In this document: positions 24,258 through 33,600 of the stretch, piece by piece
How positions within the stretch are numbered: the stretch's first letter is position 1
Layout of the letters: the number at the start of each line of letters is the position of its first letter
Assembly: GCF_004834005.1 (NCBI RefSeq)
Contig: NZ_STFF01000002.1
Span: forward strand, 868,001-932,000
Direction of reading: 5' to 3'
Length of the DNA stretch: 64,000 bases
Source: Niastella caeni
GTDB taxonomy: Bacteria > Bacteroidota > Bacteroidia > Chitinophagales > Chitinophagaceae
The notes under the pieces: generated by a model
What the model saw: only the letters and a program-made list of their open reading frames with translations
Told to the model about the DNA's origin: nothing
Databases searched by the model: none
Position numbers and translations under genes: made by a program

Positions 24258-24821
24258 CTATGACGTCAAAAACAAAAAAATTATGCAGGCAATAATTAAA
24301 AAACCTTGTTTTTGCCTGATGTAAGTACGCAGTATTTTGAGCGCCTTACCCATTTGATTTTCAACCGTTTTTATTGAAATGCCCAGTGAATCACTGATCT
24401 GTTTATAGGTCAGGTTGCTTACCCGGCTTAACACGAATACTTCGCGGCACTTAGGTGGTAAATTATCGAGGGCTGTTTTTAACAGGGTATCAAAATCAAT
24501 TTCCTCCCTGGTGGAAGAGGAGAGGCGTTCGACCGGCGTTTCAATTACTTCCTGGCCGTTGAATTCGCCCAGTACTGTTTTTTGCTTTTTATCAAGAAAG
24601 CTCAGGCAATTATTACGCACGGCAGTATACAAATACCAGGTGAGCTCTTCTGAGCCAATGAGATTTTGTTTCTTTTCCCAAACACGCAAAAAAATTTCCT
24701 GAACAATATCCTCACAGCTATGTGGTTCTTTCACAATGGTAAAAGCATACTTACAAAGCGGTTCGTAATATTTGTAAAAAGTTTCCTGGAATAACCGGTA
24801 TAATTGTTCAGGCTCCTGCAT
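24258..24821 (-). CDS. ECF RNA polymerase sigma factor
   Basis: A 187-residue ECF sigma factor of the Bacteroidota FecI-like type. Region 2 has HSCEDIVQEIFLRVWEKK with YLYTAVRNNCLSFLDKK; region 4 has LPPKCREVFVLSRVSNLTYKQI and a helix-turn-helix with SIKTVENQMGKAL. A hydrophobic C-terminal tail (about 174-187) is unusual for a sigma factor and could touch the membrane. It heads the operon with FecR, receptor and DUF4249. Confidence 0.93.
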   Translation of the reverse strand: MQEPEQLYRLFQETFYKYYEPLCKYAFTIVKEPHSCEDIVQEIFLRVWEKKQNLIGSEELTWYLYTAVRNNCLSFLDKKQKTVLGEFNGQEVIETPVERLSSSTREEIDFDTLLKTALDNLPPKCREVFVLSRVSNLTYKQISDSLGISIKTVENQMGKALKILRTYIRQKQGFLIIACIIFLFLTS

Positions 24822-25164
24822 AACCGTTTTCGGAGATCATTTCATTAAATGTAATAAAAAGATACATTGATTAAGATATGGGTCGTGGCCACAATATACA
24901 AGTTACCCGCCAATGCACAATGAAAGCCTGTTATCGATTGCAGCACAATGAGTAATTGGTTTTGTAATATTCATCGTGGTTAAATAACATATATATGACG
25001 GTTACGTGAATAACGGTTGTTTTTTATACTAAACTTATTTTGGACATTTGCTTTAATAATCGATATTCGTCTGTGAGTTATACTTAAAGAAAAAGGGGAT
25101 TATTAATAACTGCATAAATTTCAGCCACCCTGGTTGAGGGGACAGGGGTGGTAAGCATTGAGGA
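24822..25164. promoter_or_regulatory. Divergent promoter region of two sigma-factor genes
   Basis: 343 bases between divergent ECF sigma genes, so both promoters are here. Just before the plus-strand gene, CCACCCTG and CAGGGGTGG (25125-25151) can pair into a GC-rich hairpin ending about 13 bases from the start codon, which might limit translation. I see no clear consensus promoter. Confidence 0.4.
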
Positions 25165-25761
25165 ATGAAACATAATTTTCAGGAAAAGTCTCTTTTACAG
25201 GAATTTAAGAGCGGTAATACGCATGCGTTCAGAGCCGTGTATGATATGTTTTTCCCAAGCCTTTGTTTCTTTGCAAAACGGTTGGTTGACAATGATGGCG
25301 AAGGGGAAGACATAGCTGCTGATAGTTTTGTAAAACTCCTGAACCGGCATGATTCCTTCGATACGCTCCCTAATATTAAAGCCTTTTTATACATTACTAC
25401 CCGTAACGCCTGCCTGAATTATCTACGCCACACACAGCGCACGCATTCCTCAAGAAGAGAGTTGAACAGGTTGCAGGATAAAGCCGATGAACATGCACTA
25501 AGTCAAATAGTTCATGCAGAAGTACTGCGCGAAGTAGAATTTGAAATTGAACAACTGCCCAATCGCTGTAAAGAAATTTTTAAATTGTTCTACTATGAAC
25601 GCAGATCGGCCGACGACATTGCCGAATTGCTTGGTATTTCCATCAATACCGTTTGGGTGCAGCGGGCAAAAGCCATCCAGTTAATACGTACCAACCTATT
25701 AAAAAAAGGAATGCTATCTATTTTGCTGTGTTTTTTGGCAATGAATCGTGAAAACAGCTAA
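25165..25761 (+). CDS. ECF RNA polymerase sigma factor
   Basis: A 198-residue sigma factor. Region 2 reads EDIAADSFVKLLNRHDSF with FLYITTRNACLNYLRH; region 4 reads LPNRCKEIFKLFYYERRSADDIAELL with SINTVWVQRAKAI. It ends in a short hydrophobic tail like the sigma factor of the divergent operon. It is followed by a FecR gene after a 200-base gap containing word repeats, so co-transcription is possible but not certain. No TonB receptor follows. Confidence 0.92.
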   Translation: MKHNFQEKSLLQEFKSGNTHAFRAVYDMFFPSLCFFAKRLVDNDGEGEDIAADSFVKLLNRHDSFDTLPNIKAFLYITTRNACLNYLRHTQRTHSSRRELNRLQDKADEHALSQIVHAEVLREVEFEIEQLPNRCKEIFKLFYYERRSADDIAELLGISINTVWVQRAKAIQLIRTNLLKKGMLSILLCFLAMNRENS

Positions 25762-25890
25762 AAGCTGCAAGCCGAAAGCTGAAAGCAAATACAACTGCGT
25801 TTTCCCCTGGAACCTGGAACTTGAAACCTGTAACCGGTAACTGGCAACTGAAGCCCCCGGCAACCGGTACCTGGCAACTGGTAACCCGTT
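25758..25890. repeat. Intergenic word repeats (CCTGGAAC / AACTGGCA class)
   Basis: Words such as AAGCCGAAAGCTGAAAGC, then AACCTGGAACTTGAAACCTG and ACCGGTAACTGGCAACTG repeat imperfectly through the gap between the sigma and FecR genes. They are not CRISPR-like: unit length and spacing drift. Confidence 0.7.
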
Positions 25891-25961
25891 TTTATTTCCA
25901 GATTCTATAAAGGAACGGGATCGAAATGGTGTTTTTATAAGGTACATCACGCAATGGCATT

Positions 25962-27224
25962 ATGGATACTGAATTGAATTTACAAGGTATGGAGGAAGCG
26001 GATTATTTAGCAGGCCTGCTGCTGAAGCAGTTACGGCATGAAATAACCGAAGAGGAACTGCAATACCTCGAAAACTGGAAAGCGGGTGATCCTTCTCACA
26101 CCCAGGTAGCAGAGCGGATAAATAATGGTGAGCAATTGTTAACCGACCTGTTGGCAATGAAACAGGTTGATATGGAAGGCTGGTGGCAGAAGATCAGTGA
26201 ACAAATAGAAACGGTAAAAAAGCCAATCCCCTTTTATCGCCGGTGGTATACCTACGCAGCAGCCGCAGTGGTATTACTGATTGCCGGTGCAGTAACCTGG
26301 CAATACCTGACTCCGCCCAAGTCGCCACAAGTAACCGAAAAACATACACCAGCTGTTATTAATATATTACCGGGTGGAAATAAAGCTACACTAACTTTAT
26401 CGAATGGTGCGGTTGTTAATTTGGCCAGCGCTGCCAATGGAACGGTGGCGCAGGAAGGGAATAGTAAAGTGGTTAAGTTACAGGACGGTGAGCTGAAATA
26501 CGAACCGGCAATCGGTACCGCAAAACGGGAGCAATCGGCAATAACCGCCCATAACACGTTAAGTACACCTCGTGGTGGCCAGTATAGCCTGGTGTTGCCC
26601 GATGGCAGTAAGGCATGGTTGAATGCGGCATCTTCAATTACGTATCCCACACAATTTGCGGCTGGTGAGAGGCGCGTAGCCATCACCGGCGAAGTGTATT
26701 TTGACGTAGCCAAACAAAAAATCCCTTTTATAGTTAGTGTAAGATCTTCAACAGGCAATGATCTCACCAAAGTGGAAGTGTTGGGAACACAGTTTAATAT
26801 AATGGCGTATGATGATGAGGCTGCGCTCAAAACTACTTTAGTGAGTGGGAAAGTAAAAATAAGTACAACGAATAGTTTCAAGCTGTTAACACCGGGACAA
26901 CAGGTACAAATACCGCAATCGACTGCGGGCGTTGCTGGAAGCAATGACATTAAAGTAGTTGATATAAATGACACGGAAGAGATGGACGTTGCCATTGGTT
27001 GGAAGAACGGATCTCTTACATTTAATAAAGCCGATATACGATCCATCATGCGCGTGCTTTCCCGATGGTATAATATAGAAGTAGGTTACCAGGGGAAAAT
27101 ACCCGATTATAGAATTTCTGGTTCCTTCCCGCGTACCGAAAACATCTCCTCCATTATAGCGGTACTTGAATTCGAAGGGTATCACTTTAAACAAGAGCAA
27201 AATAAGATCATTGTCACACCTTAA
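25962..27224 (+). CDS. FecR-family anti-sigma factor with DUF4974
   Basis: A 420-residue regulator: helical cytoplasmic domain (1-85), membrane segment (about 95-113, AAAAVVLLIAGAVTW), a FecR domain with STPRGGQYSLVLPDGSKAWLN and a GEVYFDVA core (about 200-255), and a C-terminal DUF4974 (about 340-420). It is the probable partner of the sigma factor upstream. The usual next gene, an STN TonB receptor with SusD, is missing; the strand switches to an AraC regulator. It may therefore act on a receptor elsewhere. Confidence 0.92.
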   Translation: MDTELNLQGMEEADYLAGLLLKQLRHEITEEELQYLENWKAGDPSHTQVAERINNGEQLLTDLLAMKQVDMEGWWQKISEQIETVKKPIPFYRRWYTYAAAAVVLLIAGAVTWQYLTPPKSPQVTEKHTPAVINILPGGNKATLTLSNGAVVNLASAANGTVAQEGNSKVVKLQDGELKYEPAIGTAKREQSAITAHNTLSTPRGGQYSLVLPDGSKAWLNAASSITYPTQFAAGERRVAITGEVYFDVAKQKIPFIVSVRSSTGNDLTKVEVLGTQFNIMAYDDEAALKTTLVSGKVKISTTNSFKLLTPGQQVQIPQSTAGVAGSNDIKVVDINDTEEMDVAIGWKNGSLTFNKADIRSIMRVLSRWYNIEVGYQGKIPDYRISGSFPRTENISSIIAVLEFEGYHFKQEQNKIIVTP

Positions 27225-28049
27225 GAATTTGGGGATTTCGGGATTGGGAGATTTTGAGATTTGAATGCAAAAAGCAATACTGAATTAAATGAAATCTCAA
27301 AATCCCAAAATCTCAAAATCAGCAATCAATCGACGTTTACACGGGGCGCAACACTAGGCTCTCCCTACTAGCCACTCTCCACTTACTGCTAGCTTTAAAA
27401 AAAAACATGCGCCGGTAATGTGCATATTGTATTAAACCGGAGATGATGTTCGATAGGAGCGAGTGTTATGAGCAAGGCCATGCAAACCCTCACAATAGCA
27501 TGCATTGGCTTAACCAATTCCGGTAACAGTTAATATGCGGTCACTACCAGCGCAGGAGTTATTCACTATACATCCAATACCATGATAAACCTTATCTTAT
27601 GAAATGTAGACGATGATATGCACGCTGTTTATTTCCTGAATATAAATACTGGCAACCTTCAGGCAGGTGATTGGTTTTTTAGAGAGTGTCGGATTGGAAT
27701 TTGGATTCAGAGTAGTATAACTAGGATCATCACCTGATACAACGCCTGTACAAAGGTACAACGCAACCAACCCTGTTTCCAAATTTCACGCACGGAAAGA
27801 TTTTGCCAAAAAAGCGAAAATTGAATATTTTTTTAAAGCCTATGTATAATTTATTATTTTGCCTGTATAGTAAAGCTTCATACAAAAAATGCAGTTACAA
27901 GTTTCAGGTTGCAGGTTTCAGGGAAATACAAGTGCATTTCACCATTATCTTGAGTGACGCTCCCCTGTAACCTGTAACTTGTAACCTGTAACAGAGGAGC
28001 TAAAATTCAATACGCAATCTCAAAATCCCCAAATCTCAAAATCCCCCAA
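27225..28049. repeat. Long intergenic gap with word repeats and hairpins
   Basis: 825 bases with no gene. Two inverted word blocks are clear. The first is GGAGATTTTGAGATTT (27247-27262) against AAATCTCAAAATCCC (27292-27306). The second is GTTACAAGTTTCAGG (27893-27922 block) against CCTGTAACTTGTAAC (27963-27992 block). A third block of AATCTCAAAATCCCC words (28014-28048) runs up to the AraC stop. The 61-codon minus frame at 27597-27782 has no recognisable content. Confidence 0.7.
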
Positions 28050-29030
28050 TCACTCAATTCTTTCCTTGCCACGTTCCCTGGCCGTTATATTATAATACTT
28101 CTTAAATGCCTTCGAAAAGGCGCTTAAATTGGTATAACCTACTTCTTCAGCTACCTGCGACACCGAGCGTTTTTTGCCCGATAACAAATGCCAGGCCTTT
28201 TCCATGCGTATATCGCGCAGGTAATCGGCCGGGCTGCTATGATAGAGCTGGTGAAAGCCAGTCTTTAGTTTATAATCGTTCAATCCCGTTAGCTGGGTAA
28301 GCTCTTTAATGGTCCATTCCTGGTGCAGGTTTTCCTGCATATGGGTCCTGGCCATGTATATAACCTGCGCTTCCTCCATTGAAACCGATATGGGTTCCCA
28401 AACAGGATGTTCAGAAATGCTTTCCAGGCACTGGTGTAATATCGCCAGTGATTTCGAATGCAAAGTGGCGCCCGGTCGTTTGCCTGTATATATCAACTGG
28501 TATAAATGCGTCAATAACGACCGGCTGGCTACCTGGTTAACCGGCACCAGCATAGCCGGTTGCTGGTGTATAACTTTTTTCTGAAAATCATTCATTAAAA
28601 CTAAAGGTGGTAGTTTTTGCGACAGCGTGCAAACCGGGTAATGAATGTCAATGGAAAAGTATACACCGGCCTCCTGAAAATGTAGGCGGTTATTCAAATA
28701 AGGAATGTATAATAAATTATATCCCTGTTCGTAAAACACCAGGTTGCCCAATCCTTCAATATGATACTGTATATGGTTGGTAAGGTGGAAACGCAGCTTT
28801 AATAAAGGTTCATACTCCAGCATGGTAAACGTACAGCTCCGGTTCAGCAAAAAATGTTGTAATCGTATTAATATGCCGTTGCTTTGTATATGTTGAAACA
28901 ATACGTTACCAAACGCCCCCGATGCCGCTAATGATGAAGCGCCCGGCACCAGGTAATCATCCAACGTATCCGGAAGCTGATCAGTAAAAGCCAGCTCTTT
29001 ATAATTGTCGGCAATTAATTTTATTTGCAT
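28050..29030 (-). CDS. AraC-family transcriptional regulator
   Basis: A 326-residue regulator. The C-terminal ~100 residues hold two helix-turn-helix motifs: TIKELTQLTGLNDYKLKTGF and SVSQVAEEVGYTNLSAFSKAF, with the typical SPADYLRDIRMEKA between them. The N-terminal 220 residues have no recognised sensor fold. The gene begins with ATG at 29030 and stands alone. Its target may be itself or a gene elsewhere, since the neighbour on the right is 600 bases away. Confidence 0.92.
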   Translation of the reverse strand: MQIKLIADNYKELAFTDQLPDTLDDYLVPGASSLAASGAFGNVLFQHIQSNGILIRLQHFLLNRSCTFTMLEYEPLLKLRFHLTNHIQYHIEGLGNLVFYEQGYNLLYIPYLNNRLHFQEAGVYFSIDIHYPVCTLSQKLPPLVLMNDFQKKVIHQQPAMLVPVNQVASRSLLTHLYQLIYTGKRPGATLHSKSLAILHQCLESISEHPVWEPISVSMEEAQVIYMARTHMQENLHQEWTIKELTQLTGLNDYKLKTGFHQLYHSSPADYLRDIRMEKAWHLLSGKKRSVSQVAEEVGYTNLSAFSKAFKKYYNITARERGKERIE

Positions 29031-29638
29031 ACCTGCAGAGATTTAATGGGCCATTTTCACACAGAATTTCCTATGCTGCGGTATTGACAATAGCATGCAC
29101 CGTAAACAGGTGAACTGTTATGCTTTTTTGAAAAATAGCGTCCTGTAAATGATTACCAAACAGGTGAACACCTATTGCCAAACGTTAGTGATATTTCCGC
29201 TATGCAGTGCTGTCATCAGGCCCTTTGTGGGAAGTTGTAGGTATGCTATATTATGCATGTAGAGGAAAGCAACTGCACTGACTAAAGGTAAGGGAATTTT
29301 TTTCCACACAATTACGAAATCGGGTTTAATATTTTGCAAATAGTGGCCGTGTAATGTCAGTGCCGGTCATGCAAATTTCATTGGTAAAGTAGGTGTATAC
29401 GAATATGTTCGAATAGTGGGTATAGATAGTTTTTAATGCATTGCTATCAAAAGTTAAACTGTTTTAACAATAGCGTATCGAAACAGGTTACCTGTTTTGA
29501 TGGTTGTTCAAAAAAAATAGTTTGGATTGTTAAAGGCGCTCAAAACCGCCACCAGAGCGGTTTTAGCATGTTCAGAAATGGCACCTTTATCCGGTACCCC
29601 GATTTTTTTTTGAAAAAAATCATGCTATCTTATGTTTT
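29031..29638. promoter_or_regulatory. Divergent promoter region with a hairpin
   Basis: 608 bases between the AraC and acetyltransferase genes. An 8 bp stem (AAAACCGC at 29542-29549, GCGGTTTT at 29557-29564) lies about 75 bases before the acetyltransferase start; it lacks a long T-run, so it may act in the leader rather than as a terminator. Nothing else is clear. Confidence 0.35.
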
Positions 29639-30250
29639 ATGACAACCTCATCCCCGAATTCCCTTTGCCAATCCCTCAATGTAAGGAATGTACAACCCAT
29701 TGTATTGCATAAAGAGCTGATGCCGGATTGCCGTATCAGCCTGCGGCCTGTATGTATTCACTCTAATAACGACATTAACGCCATTCACGAATGGCTGTCA
29801 GATGGTTCCCCGGGCCATTTGCCGGTTGACCAGTTGCGTGTTTTTTTTATTTTGCTGGCAGAGTGTACCTATGCACAGGCATTCATGGTGTTGCTGAATG
29901 ATGATACGCCCATTGGTCAGTTTGAAGTATACCAGGTATTGCAGGACGAATTAAAAGATTCAGTAAATGGCGGTGAAGGCGATTATAGGATATATATACC
30001 GGTAATGCCCGTGATTGCCTCCTTCCCCGATATAACAATACAGATCATACAAACATGTCTCCACTTTTTTTTCTCCTGTTCCGAAGTAAAACGGGTGTTT
30101 TGGGTAATACCGGTAAATGATAAAGAGCGGATCAAAGTTGCAATCAAAGCAGGGTTCAGGATCTTCAAACCTGCCCGCGAAGTAGCCATCGATGGCGATC
30201 AACCGGCGAATGTATATCAATGCACGCTGGCAAATTTTTTGAATGCCTGA
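29639..30250 (+). CDS. GNAT-family acetyltransferase (siderophore IucB/AlcB-like)
   Basis: A 203-residue protein with a GNAT-like layout: an N-terminal strand (CRISLRPV), a helix with IHEWLSDG, a central strand PIGQFEVYQV, and a C-terminal VKRVFWVIPVNDKERIKVAIKAGFRI in the acetyl-CoA region. The order and the PIGQFEVY element recall the Acetyltransf_8 group that acylates hydroxylamines in siderophore synthesis. No siderophore genes lie nearby, so the substrate is unknown. ATG 29639 has only a modest ribosome binding context. Confidence 0.7.
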   Translation: MTTSSPNSLCQSLNVRNVQPIVLHKELMPDCRISLRPVCIHSNNDINAIHEWLSDGSPGHLPVDQLRVFFILLAECTYAQAFMVLLNDDTPIGQFEVYQVLQDELKDSVNGGEGDYRIYIPVMPVIASFPDITIQIIQTCLHFFFSCSEVKRVFWVIPVNDKERIKVAIKAGFRIFKPAREVAIDGDQPANVYQCTLANFLNA

Positions 30251-30615
30251 ACGCGTTTGTATTAAATGATTTTATTATTTGAAATGGATTTGGCCTTGTA
30301 ATTAGATAGAGGGATTCCCAAGTTTACGATATCATTTTTTAATAATGTTTGGGTAATGGGTTACTCATTTTGGGGTAACGTGGCCTAAATGGGGTTGATT
30401 TATGAATTTTTTGACTAACTGTTTATGAAAAAAATGAGCAAACGCTGTATGAATTACTTCCTAAAAAACGGAACGCCGTTTGAATCACAAATGAGCAATA
30501 TTGTACCGTGCAAAACCACTAACCCGCAACACCGAAGATTGGCCGGGTGGTTACCGTACAAACCTTCTTGCAACCGGTTACTAAACATTAATGTAAATTC
30601 TTAAAATACCTGATT
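30251..30615. other. Intergenic leader of the large sensor kinase
   Basis: 365 bases. I see no gene, RNA or clear regulatory site. The promoter of the sensor kinase must lie here. Confidence 0.4.
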
Positions 30616-33600
30616 ATGGCGCGTTCAAAACCTACTACTAATCGCTCAAACCGCCAGGATGTAGCAGCGGCAGTGCCCCCGAATGGAAAGCTCGTTTCTC
30701 CAAAAAAGAAATCCCAGATAGTAAGCGAAGTAGAAACAGAGGCTACTCATCGCCAGTTAAGCGGTTTTTTAGATTCACGCGAACTGTTGCATGTGCTTAC
30801 CCAGGTGAAGAATGGGAATTTTAGTGTGCGTATGCCCATTGATCAGGTGGGTATCAGCGGTAAGATCTGCGATACGCTCAATGAGATCATTTCGCTCAAT
30901 GAAAAAATGATGATGGAATTTACCCGGGCCGGCAATACCATTGGTAAGCAGGGTAAACTGAACCAGCGTATCGAATTGCCCAATGCCCGCGGCGCCTGGC
31001 GTACCGGGGTTGAATCGCTGAATATCCTGATCTCTGACCTGGTTCACCCCACTATTGAGATCGCTGATGTGATCAGTTCGGTGGCCAAAGGAAACCTGTC
31101 GAAAGAAATGCCGCTCGAAATAGGCGGGCACGTATTACAGGGAGAGTTTGCCACCATTGCCAAGGAAGTGAATGACATGGTGAAACAGTTGAACCTGTTT
31201 TCCATGGAGGTTACCCGTGTGGCGCGTGAAGTGGGTTCGGAAGGTAAGCTGGGCGGCCAGGCTAAAGTAAAAGGCGTAGGTGGCGTTTGGAAAGACCTGA
31301 CCGATTCCGTGAACCAAATGGCCAGTAACCTTACTGGCCAGGTGCGTAACATTGCCGAGGTGACCACCGCGGTGGCAAAAGGCGATCTGTCGAAAAAGAT
31401 TACGGTGGACGTAAAAGGAGAGATCCTTGAATTGAAAAATACCATCAATACGATGGTTGACCAGTTAAACTCCTTCTCCTCGGAAGTAACGCGTGTGGCG
31501 CTGGAAGTAGGAACGGAAGGAAAGCTGGGTGGTCAGGCGCAGGTAAAAGGCGTGGCCGGAACCTGGAAGGATCTGACCGACTCGGTGAACCAGATGGCCA
31601 GTAACCTAACCGGCCAGGTGCGCAACATTGCCGAGGTAACCACTGCGGTGGCAAAGGGTGACCTTAGCCGTAAGATCACCGTGGATGTAAAAGGAGAAAT
31701 TTCTGAATTGAAAAATACCATCAATACCATGGTTGACCAGTTGAACTCCTTCTCTGCCGAGGTAACGCGTGTAGCGCGTGAGGTGGGGTCGGAAGGAAAA
31801 CTGGGCGGACAGGCAAAAGTAAAAGGGGTAGGTGGCGTATGGAAAGACCTGACCGACTCCGTAAACCAGATGGCCAGTAACCTTACCGGCCAGGTGCGTA
31901 ACATTGCAGAAGTGACCACCGCGGTGGCAAAGGGTGACCTTAGCCGTAAGATCACGGTGGATGTGCGTGGGGAGATCCTGGAGCTGAAAAATACCATCAA
32001 CACGATGGTAGACCAGTTGAACTCATTCTCCTCGGAAGTAACGCGTGTGGCGCTGGAAGTAGGTACCGAAGGAAAACTGGGCGGTCAGGCGCAGGTAAAA
32101 GGGGTAGCCGGCACCTGGAAGGACCTGACCGACTCGGTAAACGGTATGGCCAGTAACCTTACCGGCCAGGTGCGTAACATTGCGGAAGTGACCACTGCCG
32201 TGGCAAAGGGTGACCTTAGCCGTAAGATCACGGTGGATGTGAAAGGCGAGATCCTGGAATTGAAAAACACCATCAACACGATGGTAGACCAGTTGAATTC
32301 ATTTGGTTCGGAAGTAACGCGTGTGGCGCGTGAAGTGGGATCGGAAGGTAAACTTGGCGGACAGGCCGCAGTACCGGGCGTAGCCGGAACCTGGAAAGAC
32401 TTAACGGATAGTGTAAATAAAATGGCCAGTAACCTTACCTCCCAGGTGCGTAACATCGCCGAGGTAACAACCGCGGTGGCTAATGGCGACCTGAGCCGCA
32501 AGATCGATGTGGATGTAAAAGGCGAGATCCTGGAGTTGAAGAATACCATCAACACGATGGTGGACCAGCTCCGCGGTTTTGCATCGGAAGTAACGCGCGT
32601 GGCGCGTGAAGTGGGCTCGGAAGGTAAACTCGGCGGACAAGCGGAAGTACGCGGGGTGGCCGGCACCTGGAAGGATTTGACCGACTCGGTGAACATGATG
32701 GCCAGTAACCTCACCAACCAGGTGCGTAACATTGCCGAAGTGACCACCGCGGTGGCAAAGGGTGACCTTAGCCGTAAGATCACGGTGGATGTGAAGGGGG
32801 AGATCCTGGAATTGAAAAACACCATCAACACAATGGTTGACCAGTTGAATGGTTTCGCATCAGAAGTAACGCGTGTGGCGCGTGAAGTGGGATCGGAAGG
32901 TAAGCTCGGCGGACAGGCCGATGTACCGGGCGTTGCCGGAACCTGGAAAGACCTGAACGATAGCGTAAATAAAATGGCCAGTAACCTTACCTCGCAGGTG
33001 CGTAACATTGCCGAGGTAACAACGGCCGTGGCCAATGGCGACTTAAGCCGCAAGATCGATGTGAATGTAAAAGGCGAGATCCTGGAGTTGAAGAATACCA
33101 TCAATACGATGGTGGACCAGTTGCGCGGTTTTGCATCGGAAGTAACGCGTGTGGCGCGTGAAGTAGGTACCGAAGGTAAACTGGGCGGGCAGGCAAACGT
33201 ACCGGGTGTTGCCGGAACCTGGAAAGACCTTACCGACTCGGTAAACCAGATGGCCGGTAATCTTACTGTTCAGGTGCGTAACATTGCCGAAGTGGCCATT
33301 GCGGTAGCAAATGGAGATATGTCGAAAAAAATTACGGTTGACGTACGCGGTGAGATCCTGCAGTTGAAGGAAACCCTGAACACGATGGTAGACCAGCTCC
33401 GCGCCTTCGCTTCCGAAGTAACGCGTGTGGCGCGTGAAGTAGGTACCGATGGTAAACTGGGTGGTCAGGCATTTGTACCCGGTGTAGCGGGTACCTGGAA
33501 AGATCTGACCGACTCCGTGAACCAGATGACCGGTAACCTTACTGCCCAGGTGCGTAACATTGCCGAAGTGACCAAGGCGGTGGCGAGCGGCGACTTGTCG

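Noticed and set aside
25758..25890. Short intergenic repeats considered as CRISPR
   Set aside because: Unit length drifts between 6 and 13 bases, and there are no unique spacers of constant size.
26252..27049. A 265-codon minus-strand frame opposite the FecR gene
   Set aside because: The sense strand has a full FecR/DUF4974 protein; the antisense protein has no recognisable domain.
32085..33104. A 339-codon minus-strand frame, with others at 31533-32003 and 33465-33977
   Set aside because: They lie antisense to the HAMP repeats and repeat with the same 276 bp period; they are by-products of the codon bias of the sense gene.
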